This document shows positions 1 through 5,101 of a stretch of DNA of 5,281 bases, piece by piece. A program made the translations under genes and the position numbers. The notes under the pieces were generated by a model, which saw only the letters and a program-made list of their open reading frames with translations, did not search any database and was not told the DNA's origin. How positions within the stretch are numbered: the first letter of the stretch is position 1; every line of letters begins with the position of its first letter. Source of the DNA: Burkholderiales bacterium (GTDB lineage: Bacteria > Pseudomonadota > Gammaproteobacteria > Burkholderiales > SHXO01); NCBI GenBank assembly GCA_026125625.1, contig JAHCKU010000253.1, positions 1-5,281 on the forward strand, in the 5' to 3' direction.

Positions 1-17
1 CGAGCACGCGTGCTCAT
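1..17 (-). CDS. Start of an unidentified gene downstream of the RepA-like gene (partial)
   Basis: Only the first five codons (Met-Ser-Thr-Arg-Ala) are in the window, so the product cannot be named. The ATG at 15-17 shares bases with the TGA stop of the RepA-like gene (ATGA junction), and AGGAG lies about six bases upstream of it. That is the usual arrangement of a translationally coupled gene. In elements of this type the gene after a RepA-like ATPase is often a replication, primase or accessory gene, but nothing here shows which. Codons 2-5 fall in a perfect 14-bp palindrome (2-15). Confidence 0.5.
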
Positions 18-1303
18 GGCATCTCCTGCGGTGAGGTTGCACACGGCTCTGCACACGCTTCCACACTTGCACACACTGCCCCCCCTCCTTTAGGAGGGGG
101 CAGTGAGTGTGCGCAGGAGTTTGTGCAAGTTTGTGCAGAAGTTTGTGCAGAAGTTTGTGCAGAATCGACCTCGACGAGTCCAAACTTCGGGCTGCGGTTG
201 CCGTATTCGCCGACCTTCTGACGGCGCAGCTTGCCGGCCTTCATGAGGTCGTTCATGCCTCGCTTCAGCTCGTCTCTGCTGAGCCCTTCACTCAGCCCCA
301 TTTCAGTGAGCAGCTTGGGCAAGTAGTCGCCGGAGGTGCGCCCGTCCGTCGGGGTCTTGCCCATCTCCAACAGCCGGCGATAGCCGGCCAGCGTGACGGT
401 CTCGGCCCGTTGACGATAGAGCGCATCGACTACACCAGGCGGCCCCGAGATAGCCTGCGGCGTCTCATCCACGAACAGGTGCAGGTCTGGGTCCCAGCGG
501 AATTGCCGCGTGGCCTTCGCGGTGTAGTTCGATTTGCGGATCGACAAATACCTGACATCGGAATCGACGGCCTCGTCGTCGGCCTTCCGGTCGGGGTGCG
601 TGGGGCTTATGAGCCAGCGCATGCGGCACGCATTCTCGAAGGCCGTGGATCCCGAATACTCTGACCCTTGGGCCTTCGAGACATGGTGTAGCAGGATCAC
701 CGAGCGTTCCCTTCCCACCAGCGTCGAAAGCATGCGGATGAATGCAGTAGCCCCCGCGCGGTCGCCCTCGACGCCGGCGTAGACGTGGGCGACGTTGTCG
801 ATCACAACGACCTCGGCGCGGGTGTCGGAGACATCCTTGAGCAGCTGGGCACACACGGACTCGGCCGGCCACAGCTCGCCGTATCGCTGCGCCATCATGA
901 CGTTGTCCGTCTCGCACCGATCGACAATGTGCAGCCGACCGGCTGCCTTGCTCAGCGGCACGTCAAGATACTTGCAGATCGCGATCTGACGCCGGACGAT
1001 CTCGTCCGCCGGCTCCTCGCACGACCAGATCAAGACGCTGCGCGCGCGGACCTGGGCGCCGAGCACATCCATTCCCAGGGCGATCTGCGTGGAGATCAGC
1101 TGAATGGTGGTGGACTTGGCACCGCCTCCAGCGGCAGCGTAGATCGTTGGGCCTGGCGGTAGCCATCCAGGAATGGGCCAGTCCCGAGGCGGTGGTTCAC
1201 GTCCTTCCCACCCGCGCCAATCAATCGGCGCCGGCCGTTCGGGCACGATCACCTTGTGCTTGTTCGCGGCCGGCAGGCGCGCGATGTCGGGCGCGCCCAT
1301 CAT
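14..1303 (-). CDS. RepA-like AAA ATPase (AAA_25 / hexameric replicative helicase type)
   Basis: A 429-aa protein resembling the RecA-fold RepA helicases of plasmids and integrative elements, expected to act in the cytoplasm in replication or maintenance of the excised element. Seen: a P-loop region at about 57-65 (AAGGGAKST), acidic residues E96-E97 (CEEPADE), Walker B at 165-169 (VVVID) followed by NVAHV, and a LLHHVSK motif at 204-210, which is typical of this family. Residues about 297-378 look like a C-terminal winged helix. The P-loop is odd: alanine replaces both canonical glycines (57 and 62), while K63, S64 and T65 remain. Residues 381-423 are a low-complexity tail (SAQT repeats, then PPPKGGG, then Cys-Ala repeats) encoded by DNA repeats. 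The start is the first of two ATGs. It overlaps the upstream stop by one base (TAATG) and has GGAGG about seven bases before it. The fold is well supported; the exact role is inferred. Confidence 0.85.
   Translation of the reverse strand: MMGAPDIARLPAANKHKVIVPERPAPIDWRGWEGREPPPRDWPIPGWLPPGPTIYAAAGGGAKSTTIQLISTQIALGMDVLGAQVRARSVLIWSCEEPADEIVRRQIAICKYLDVPLSKAAGRLHIVDRCETDNVMMAQRYGELWPAESVCAQLLKDVSDTRAEVVVIDNVAHVYAGVEGDRAGATAFIRMLSTLVGRERSVILLHHVSKAQGSEYSGSTAFENACRMRWLISPTHPDRKADDEAVDSDVRYLSIRKSNYTAKATRQFRWDPDLHLFVDETPQAISGPPGVVDALYRQRAETVTLAGYRRLLEMGKTPTDGRTSGDYLPKLLTEMGLSEGLSRDELKRGMNDLMKAGKLRRQKVGEYGNRSPKFGLVEVDSAQTSAQTSAQTCTNSCAHSLPPPKGGGAVCASVEACAEPCATSPQEMP
37..164. repeat. Iteron-like repeat array facing a central hairpin, inside the RepA-like gene
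   Basis: On the plus strand, TTGCACAC-type units begin at 37, 49 (CTGCACAC), 59 (degenerate TTCCACAC) and 67. Beyond the hairpin, units of opposite orientation follow: GTGTGCGCAG at 107, then GTTTGTGCA at 119, 129, 141 and 153. The last three are exact tandem copies with 12-bp spacing, close to one helical turn. The array is entirely within the last 50 or so codons of the RepA-like gene and is read as SAQT and xCA peptide repeats. Direct repeats in or beside a rep gene are typical initiator-binding iterons, so an origin is possible. That role is inferred; the repeats themselves are seen directly. Confidence 0.6.
74..105. repeat. Strong hairpin with C-run/G-run arms
   Basis: The left arm CACTGCCCCCCCTCCT (74-89) pairs with AGGAGGGGGCAGTG (92-105), with two unpaired extra C bases and a tight TTTA-type loop. 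Weaker pairing continues outward (GCACAC against GTGTGC). It lies in coding sequence (PPPKGGG peptide) and has no T-tract on either strand, so it does not read as a simple terminator. It sits at the centre of the opposing repeat array. Confidence 0.6.
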
Positions 1304-1551
1304 TAATGCCTCCCGCCGCGGGGCTGGCCGAACAGCCTCTCGAGGTGCGCGAAACCATCAGCACCGGCGGACTCGGGCTCGTCCGCAGAGAAGAAACATC
1401 GACTGCAGAGGCCACGTACCGCAATGTCATCGAGACCTTGCCCACAGCGACTGCACTGTATAAAATCGCAGCTGGTGTCTTCCGTACCTTGCTGCACGTC
1501 TTCCGCCCCTCGCCGTTCATCTCGGTCTGGGGCGTTTTTCTTGGTGGGCAT
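1303..1551 (-). CDS. Small CxxC-CxxC (zinc-ribbon-like) protein, translationally coupled to the RepA-like gene
   Basis: An 82-aa protein I do not recognise as a named family. Two cysteine pairs, C33-x2-C36 and C49-x2-C52, are separated by 12 residues, a spacing consistent with a single zinc-binding knuckle; C28 is an extra cysteine. The first 25 residues are charged and probably disordered, and the last 30 include a short amphipathic stretch (FAHLERLF). The ATG has a modest purine-rich GAGGG upstream. The TAA stop overlaps the first base of the RepA-like ATG, so the two products are likely made together, and a partner or regulator role in replication is possible. Codon use matches its neighbours. 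It could also bind nucleic acid independently. Zinc binding is inferred from cysteine spacing only. Confidence 0.65.
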   Translation of the reverse strand: MPTKKNAPDRDERRGAEDVQQGTEDTSCDFIQCSRCGQGLDDIAVRGLCSRCFFSADEPESAGADGFAHLERLFGQPRGGRH

Positions 1552-1588
1552 GCTGATGCCCTCATGCTGGCGCCAGGCGGCGCGGTGG

Positions 1589-1882
1589 TCAGGCGGTGGT
1601 GGTCGTGGTGTCGGTGACCGGCTGCTTGCGCGGTCGGCCGCGGGGGCGACGGGGCGGCTGGATCTGCGGCTGCTGGCCGGCGTTGCGCTCAGCTATGAAG
1701 CCGTCAACGATCTGATCTAGCTCACCCTCAATCCACTTGGTGCTGCGCCCGCCAACGCGCACTGGCTGCGGTAGTTTGCCCTCCGCGACCAGTTCCAGAA
1801 ACCTGGTTCGCCTAAGGCCGACCACGGCGGCTGCTTCGTGGCAGCCAAGCAGCCGCCTGGAGAAATGCTTTGGTTCGCCCAT
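1589..1882 (-). CDS. AlpA-family helix-turn-helix regulator/excisionase with a C-terminal AT-hook-like tail
   Basis: A 97-aa protein. Residues about 10-66 match the AlpA / MerR-like winged helix of phage and island regulators: LLGCHEAAAVVGLRRTRFLELV forms the HTH in two parts (11-21 and 22-32), then GKLPQPVRVGGRSTKWIEGE (35-54) and a final helix ending near 66. AlpA proteins activate integrase or act as excision factors, so this is the likely directionality partner of the integrase upstream. After residue 70 comes a Pro/Gln/Arg-rich tail with RPRGRPRK (79-86), which has the GRP core of an AT-hook, then a run of threonines. That tail is not part of the usual short AlpA protein (about 65-75 residues). 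The gene lies 64 bp after the 210-aa gene and 37 bp before the CxxC gene. I chose the ATG at 1880-1882 because the HTH begins soon after it; no strong Shine-Dalgarno is visible. Confidence 0.85.
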   Translation of the reverse strand: MGEPKHFSRRLLGCHEAAAVVGLRRTRFLELVAEGKLPQPVRVGGRSTKWIEGELDQIVDGFIAERNAGQQPQIQPPRRPRGRPRKQPVTDTTTTTA

Positions 1883-1892
1883 GTCCGCGCCC

Positions 1893-1906
1893 GTACAAAG
1901 TTATAC
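1893..1906 (-). promoter_or_regulatory. Possible alpA promoter -10 / operator-like half-palindrome
   Basis: Read on the minus strand, GTATAACTTTGTAC is an imperfect dyad (GTATAA against TTGTAC) holding a TATAAC -10-like hexamer, 10-24 bases before the AlpA start. No good -35 hexamer is found 16-18 bases upstream, so if this is a promoter it may need an activator or may be bound by AlpA itself. It is the only AT-rich island in an otherwise GC-rich 64-bp gap. Confidence 0.25.
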
Positions 1907-1946
1907 GCCGGACGCATAGTGCCGCGCGGGCATTCGCTTTGGTAGG

Positions 1947-2579
1947 TCAGATTTTGGCGATTTTCTGGAGTTGATCGACGAGCTGGATGGCGGCCGGCTT
2001 CAGGCCGAACGGCGGGGCGAGGAGCTTTGGGACGAACGCCCGGGCAGCACTGAGCGCGGAGAGAACCCATTGCGGGCGCTCCATGAGCGCGTCAGGGTCC
2101 CATATCTGCTCGGGCCGGTCCGCCGCCTCCAGTGCGGCGTGCAGCGCCAGTGCCAAGTGAAGAGCAGGGCGACTTTCGCGCCAGATGCGGCGGGCTCGAT
2201 TTTCCTCCGAGATGATCGTGATGCCATGCTGCTGACACGCAGTGCCGAGAATCTCGTCAGAAAGTGCGTGCTGCACGTTGCGCGCAGCGCCATGGTAGAG
2301 CGCTTCTGCTGCCAGCGCTGCGGGGAATCGGCGCTCGGCGATCAGCCGCCAGCCGGCGGAGATGGGACCAGATTCGCGCAGCGCGCGCAGGCGGACACCT
2401 CGCGCCCACTCCTGCCCGTGCCAGCTTCGCGTTTCGTGGTGAAGTGATCGCCAGTAGTGCGCCGCCATGGCGTTGTAGAGCGCGCCGGCGCGGCGCTGGT
2501 CCGTCGGGTGGGCGAGCGCCGACACGTACAGCGCCACCGCAGCGCGCTGTCGGAACAGCGGGTCGGGTATCTCGGCCAT
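1947..2579 (-). CDS. Unrecognised 210-aa protein between integrase and AlpA
   Basis: I do not recognise a family. The protein is predicted soluble and mostly helical, rich in Ala, Leu, Arg and Trp, with no signal peptide or convincing membrane segment. Notable stretches are an aromatic, His-rich segment near residues 40-57 (AHYWRSLHHETRSWHGQEW), an Ala-rich helix near 87-108, a helix near 140-155 (ALHLALALHAALEAA), and a C-terminal helical end. No nuclease, ATPase or HTH motif is evident. The ATG at 2577-2579 follows GGGGA at short distance, and the gene begins 22 bp after the integrase stop, so the two are probably co-transcribed. No frameshift or internal stop is seen, and codon use resembles the neighbours. 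By position it could assist integration or excision or be cargo, but the sequence does not decide this. Confidence 0.75.
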   Translation of the reverse strand: MAEIPDPLFRQRAAVALYVSALAHPTDQRRAGALYNAMAAHYWRSLHHETRSWHGQEWARGVRLRALRESGPISAGWRLIAERRFPAALAAEALYHGAARNVQHALSDEILGTACQQHGITIISEENRARRIWRESRPALHLALALHAALEAADRPEQIWDPDALMERPQWVLSALSAARAFVPKLLAPPFGLKPAAIQLVDQLQKIAKI

Positions 2580-2601
2580 CGTCCCCGGCGCCTGGCTGGG
2601 G

Positions 2602-3915
2602 TCAGCGGCGGGCCTTGATCTTCACTACCTTCGCCGACTGGCCGGACTCGAGCCTATCCAACTCGTCGGCATACCATTGCAGCAGCCTGCGGCGCTCCTC
2701 CAGGAAGGTGGACCGCTGATAGGCGGCGCGCACATCGTCGCGCTCGCTGTGGGCCAAGCTGGCCTCGATCGCTTCCACGCGCCACAGGCCCGACTCGGTT
2801 GCGATCGTCGAGAACAGCGAGCGCAGCCCGTGCGTAGTCATCCTGCCCTTCAGGTCGAGTGCGGCCCACACGACCAGCCCGGCGTTCTCAGACAGCGGGC
2901 GGTCGGCCTTCGCTGGATGCGGAAACAAAAACTTGCCAGGCGAGTGCAGTTTGATCTCGCGCAGCAGCTCGAGCGCCTGCTTCGACAGCGGCACGACGTG
3001 CGGTTTCCTCGCCTTCATTCGTGACGCGGGAACGGTCCACAGCGCCTTGCCTATATCGATCTCGTCCCACCGCGCGAACCGCGCCTCACTGGAGCGGCAG
3101 GCCGAGAACATGCAGAACTTAACGAATCGCCCGGCCGGGCCGGTGTAGCTAGCGAGCGCCCGCAGCATGTGCGGAGCCTCTGGAATCGGCACGCAGGCGA
3201 AGTTCGTCTTCGGTTTGATCTTCCTGGCGGCCCGGCACCGCTTCGAGAACTCCCGCTTTATGCCGGCGCAGGGATTTCCCTGCGGCATGCTGCCGATGTA
3301 GTGCAGGATCGCGTACTCGCAAGTGGCGTCGATGCGCTGGCGCACGCGCATGGCGGTCTCGACCTTGTTCTCGGCCAGCAACCGATCGAGCACGCCGAGC
3401 ACATCCGCTGGCGTGACCTGGTCGAGCCGCTTGGCGCCAATGATCGGGAAGGCATGATCGACAAGCGATTGTAGAATCTGCTCGGCATGCACCTGCGTCC
3501 ATGTCTGGCGCATGCTCCCGTACCACTCGCGCGCGGCGACCTCGAACGTCAAGCGCTCACGCTGCGCCTCGGTGCGTTCCTGGGCACGCCTCGCCTTCGC
3601 CTCTGCGAGCTGCTGGCGCTGTTCTTCCGCTGTAATAGCCCTGGCGGCGATCGGATCGAGTCCGCGCTTGCGGTCGGCCTTGATCTCAACGACCTTGTCC
3701 CGTGCCTGCTTGAGCGTGATGTCATGCGGGAACACGCCCAGACTGATCGCGCGGACCTTCCCGCCGTCCTTGTAGCGATACTCCAAGCTCTTGTTCTTCG
3801 CCTTCTTGGAATCGTCGCCGCGGAGCGGTCGCACGCAGACGTATAGCGACTCGCCCAGGCTCATGCGGTAGGGCTTCTCGCGCGGCTTGAGCGCGCGGAT
3901 TTCTGCGTCGGTCAT
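2602..3915 (-). CDS. Tyrosine recombinase integrase (P4/CP4-57 type)
   Basis: A 437-aa integrase, close to the usual 400-440 aa, that would recombine the element with the tRNA-Ser gene beside it. The N-terminal arm-binding domain (about 1-90) begins MTDAEIRALKPREKPY, with LGVFPHDITLKQAR near 59-72, as in the P4-type DUF4102 domain. A helical linker at about 95-125 (KARRAQERTEAQRE) and a core-binding domain at about 125-220 follow. The catalytic domain has R274 (SACRSSEARFARW), a probable K301 in the beta hairpin, H362 and R365 (THGLRS), H389 (LAHSERDDVRAAY) and nucleophile Y399, so all key residues are present. An upstream in-frame TTG at 3942 could add nine residues. I prefer the ATG at 3913-3915 because it has GAGGAG seven bases before it and the family usually begins with this motif. 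It is transcribed away from the tRNA, in the same direction. Confidence 0.96.
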   Translation of the reverse strand: MTDAEIRALKPREKPYRMSLGESLYVCVRPLRGDDSKKAKNKSLEYRYKDGGKVRAISLGVFPHDITLKQARDKVVEIKADRKRGLDPIAARAITAEEQRQQLAEAKARRAQERTEAQRERLTFEVAAREWYGSMRQTWTQVHAEQILQSLVDHAFPIIGAKRLDQVTPADVLGVLDRLLAENKVETAMRVRQRIDATCEYAILHYIGSMPQGNPCAGIKREFSKRCRAARKIKPKTNFACVPIPEAPHMLRALASYTGPAGRFVKFCMFSACRSSEARFARWDEIDIGKALWTVPASRMKARKPHVVPLSKQALELLREIKLHSPGKFLFPHPAKADRPLSENAGLVVWAALDLKGRMTTHGLRSLFSTIATESGLWRVEAIEASLAHSERDDVRAAYQRSTFLEERRRLLQWYADELDRLESGQSAKVVKIKARR

Positions 3916-4102
3916 CAGGCAGCTCCTCGTCGTCCCAAACAACTACCGGGGCGGTGTATGTTCGGAAGCAACTACCCGAACACATACCTGGACGCGGATT
4001 CTACCGAACTATCCTGGACGATACTGAACTATGGATTTTCGGTAATTCAGGGAGATACTGCGAAAAACGGACTATATCGGACGACCGCGAACTACTTTCG
4101 GG
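3916..4102. promoter_or_regulatory. tRNA-integrase intergenic region with AACTAY direct repeats (candidate arm sites)
   Basis: These 187 bases hold no credible gene. On the plus strand, AACTAC occurs at 3941, 3970 and 4090, AACTAT at 4007 and 4027, and a variant GACTAT at 4070, most preceded by a purine or C (CRAACTAY). All are in the same orientation. The 4007/4027 and 4070/4090 pairs are each exactly 20 bp apart, about two helical turns. Repeats like this between a tRNA and its integrase fit arm-type integrase or excisionase binding sites. The integrase promoter must also lie here, but I see no convincing -35/-10 pair. The region is less GC-rich than the genes around it. Confidence 0.5.
3959..3982. 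repeat. Inverted repeat upstream of the integrase
   Basis: TGTTCGG (3959-3965) and CCGAACA (3976-3982) form a perfect 7-bp inverted repeat around a 10-base spacer that contains one of the AACTAC repeats. It lies 44-67 bases upstream of the integrase ATG, where an operator or a recombination-protein site could sit. Confidence 0.4.
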
Positions 4103-4130
4103 CGGAAGGGGTGGGATTCGAACCCACGAG
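4103..4130 (-). other. Probable attachment site in the tRNA 3' end (T arm plus acceptor stem)
   Basis: P4-type integrases usually recombine in the T arm and 3' acceptor end of a tRNA, and this integrase starts 187 bases beyond it in the same orientation. The boundary of the core is not visible because the second copy is not in the window; I searched by eye for another copy of the tRNA 3' end and found none. The element would therefore extend leftward beyond base 1. Confidence 0.5.
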
Positions 4131-4189
4131 AGGCTTGCGCCCCTGCCGGTTTTCAAGACCGGTGCGTTCAACCGCTCCGCCACCCTTCC
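4103..4189 (-). tRNA. tRNA-Ser (anticodon UGA)
   Basis: An 87-base gene decoding UCN serine codons. The acceptor stem GGAAGGG pairs perfectly with CCCTTCC, and the discriminator is G. The anticodon stem CCGGT/ACCGG holds loop CTTGAAA, giving anticodon TGA (plus-strand tca at 4153-4155). The T stem GTGGG/CCCAC holds loop TTCGAAT. The long variable arm (CAGGGGCGCAAGCCTCTC) is the class II feature of serine tRNAs. CCA is not encoded: the discriminator is followed by CCC. The 3' end faces the integrase, so this is the probable integration target, and the element's end has restored a full-length tRNA. No T-tract terminator follows it. Confidence 0.97.
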
Positions 4190-4213
4190 GTCGGTACATG
4201 ACGCAAGGTCGCG

Positions 4214-4242
4214 ATGATACGGCATTCTGCAGTTGCCCCATC
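4214..4242 (-). promoter_or_regulatory. Possible tRNA-Ser promoter (-10 element)
   Basis: On the minus strand TATCAT (4214-4219), one mismatch from the -10 consensus, lies 24 bases before the tRNA 5' end, followed by the GC-rich ATCGCGACC expected of a stable-RNA discriminator. The -35 position (about 4236-4242) is GC-rich and a poor match, so this is tentative. Confidence 0.3.
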
Positions 4243-4299
4243 CTCTCGGAGAACGAGCGAGTGGACGGGCATGTCCGGCAGGGGGGCGGACTGTGCGCG

Positions 4300-4325
4300 A
4301 GAGAAGGGCACCTTGGCGGTGCCCT
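4300..4325 (-). terminator. Rho-independent terminator of the HTH gene
   Basis: Seven bases after the HTH stop codon the minus strand reads AGGGCACC-GCCAA-GGTGCCCT, a perfect 8-bp stem with a five-base loop, followed by TCTCTC. The pyrimidine tail is weaker than a pure T-run, but stem strength and position fit a terminator that separates this gene from the tRNA downstream. Confidence 0.65.
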
Positions 4326-4332
4326 GCCCGAA

Positions 4333-4656
4333 TCAACGGCTGCGCGCGCGCTTGCTGCCGCTACCGAGGCTGCTGCTCGTCTGCGCTTCCTGGCGCAAGC
4401 GTTTGTAGAGTGCAGGATCCCGGCTTTTCAGGTAGGAAATGACCTGAAAGTCTCCGCCGGTGATCTTGCGCACGTCGATCTGGTCGACGTGCACCAGCCG
4501 CAGCAGTTCCTGAACGGGTTTCGGCATGGCTCTGCCACTCTCGTAGCGGGAGCCACCGCTTTGGGTCACGCCGATCCTGCCCCAGAATTCCTGCTGGTTC
4601 AGGCCGAGCCTGTGACGGATTTCACGTGGATTCAGCGTCTTTTCTGTTCGCTTCAT
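4333..4656 (-). CDS. Cro/C1-type helix-turn-helix regulator (chromosomal)
   Basis: A 107-aa DNA-binding protein. Residues about 9-60 form the HTH: IRHRLGLNQQEFWGRIGVTQSGGSRYESGR shows the usual pattern of a GLNQQEF helix, a turn at V30-T31 and a recognition helix QSGGSRYE (32-39), followed by MPKPVQELLRLVHV, a variation of the common P-x-x-V-xx-LL. A second small region (61-90) with DFQVISYLKSRDPALYKRL follows, then a Ser/Arg-rich end (93-107). The family and the regulated genes are not identified. An in-frame TTG at 4705-4707 would add 17 residues, but the ATG at 4654-4656 begins just before the conserved domain and is preferred. The Shine-Dalgarno is weak for either. It lies on the far side of the tRNA from the integrase, so it is probably an old chromosomal gene rather than element cargo. 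It is a single-gene unit with its own terminator. Confidence 0.85.
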   Translation of the reverse strand: MKRTEKTLNPREIRHRLGLNQQEFWGRIGVTQSGGSRYESGRAMPKPVQELLRLVHVDQIDVRKITGGDFQVISYLKSRDPALYKRLRQEAQTSSSLGSGSKRARSR

Positions 4657-4711
4657 GGTCGATATCGTGGCGGCATGAGTTGGACTATGGGGGTACAGCA
4701 ATCTCAACAGC

Positions 4712-4721
4712 TTGTTAACAA
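4712..4721. promoter_or_regulatory. Palindrome TTGTTAACAA upstream of the HTH gene
   Basis: A perfect 10-bp palindrome in an AT-rich patch 56-65 bases before the HTH ATG. Cro/C1-type regulators often bind short dyads in their own promoter, so this is a candidate autoregulatory operator. No clean -35/-10 pair overlaps it. Confidence 0.3.
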
Positions 4722-4762
4722 CTTATTTAGGTGCGTGCGTGCCGATTGGTTCCCGTCCGGGA

Positions 4763-4776
4763 TGAATCCGGATTCA
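4763..4776. repeat. Perfect 14-bp palindrome
   Basis: TGAATCCGGATTCA is self-complementary over all 14 bases. It lies about 107-120 bases before the HTH start, in a region with no other function assigned. It could be a binding site for a dimeric regulator, for this HTH protein or another. Confidence 0.4.
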
Positions 4777-4813
4777 ATACATTGGCATCGACAACTCCGG
4801 CGTGAGGCATGTC

Positions 4814-4856
4814 AGGATCAGGGATATTCCTCATCCCATTGGCAAATAATGATCCT
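4814..4856. repeat. Nested inverted repeats
   Basis: AGGATCA (4814-4820) and TGATCCT (4850-4856) enclose a smaller stem GGGAT (4821-4825) / ATCCC (4833-4837) with a seven-base loop. The two stems are adjacent on the left side only, so a single continuous hairpin would have a 12-base bulge. No T-run follows. Confidence 0.35.
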
Positions 4857-4928
4857 AGCATAGATCTTTGGCTATAGGAGAATGCCTGAACGCAAAGTGC
4901 GAGCACGCTCCATCATGCCCCCGAATTG

Positions 4929-4960
4929 CAAAAGGCATGCGCGCCGGCGCACCCGCATGC
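4929..4960 (-). terminator. Probable terminator downstream of the PQQ dehydrogenase
   Basis: On the minus strand GCATGCG and CGCATGC form a perfect 7-bp stem (4954-4960 with 4935-4941) around a 12-base GC-rich loop that contains GGCGC, and the stem is followed by CTTTTG. It lies about 140 bases beyond the dehydrogenase stop, a long but possible 3' untranslated distance. The short T-tract keeps confidence moderate. Confidence 0.45.
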
Positions 4961-5023
4961 ATTTCGCCGCCGGTCAGGACGATGTCCCTGGACTTCGTCT
5001 CTGCCCGTCCCCTGGTCTGTTGC

Positions 5024-5084
5024 GAATCTCGTGCCCGTCATGCGAGCAGGATGAATGCCGGAATGACAGGCGGTCGCACGATTC
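5024..5084. repeat. Long imperfect inverted repeat after the dehydrogenase stop
   Basis: GAATCTCGTGC (5024-5034) pairs with GCACGATTC (5076-5084) with a two-base bulge. Nested inside are GTCAT (5037-5041) and ATGAC (5063-5067). It begins 18 bases past the dehydrogenase stop. It resembles the REP-like or mRNA-stabilising structures found between genes, or an imperfect terminator stem; there is no T-tract. Confidence 0.35.
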
Positions 5085-5101
5085 CCGGTACGGGTGCAGG
5101 G

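Larger units (their letters stand above)
4657..5101. other. Gene-poor intergenic region between the dehydrogenase and the HTH gene
   Basis: About 445 bases in which I see no convincing gene. From left to right it holds the HTH upstream region with TTGTTAACAA (4712-4721), a perfect palindrome TGAATCCGGATTCA (4763-4776), a nested inverted repeat (4814-4856), a GC-rich hairpin with a T-tract (4929-4960) and a long imperfect inverted repeat (5024-5084) just past the dehydrogenase stop. The segment around 4777-4880 is noticeably AT-richer than the rest. Confidence 0.6.

Noticed and set aside
74..105. Rho-independent terminator
   Set aside because: The hairpin is strong, but neither side has a T-tract and it lies inside the coding region about 60 bases before the RepA stop.
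119..164. CRISPR-like array
   Set aside because: The repeat units are 12 bp and directly tandem with no unique spacers, so this is a tandem repeat/iteron array, not a CRISPR.
107..664. 185-codon plus-strand frame over the RepA-like gene
   Set aside because: It is antisense to a well-supported ATPase gene, and its N-terminus is only the complement of the repeat array.
1221..1565. 114-codon minus-strand frame overlapping the CxxC gene and the RepA-like start
   Set aside because: It overlaps both genes in another frame and lacks motifs, whereas the CxxC gene has conserved-looking cysteine spacing and a coupled stop-start junction.
3900..4020. Integrase promoter
   Set aside because: A TAGAAT hexamer exists on the minus strand, but no acceptable -35 lies at 16-18 bases from it, so I did not list it as a promoter.
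3958..4863. 301-codon plus-strand open frame
   Set aside because: It runs antisense through the tRNA and the whole HTH gene and has no recognisable domain. It is a GC-rich shadow frame.
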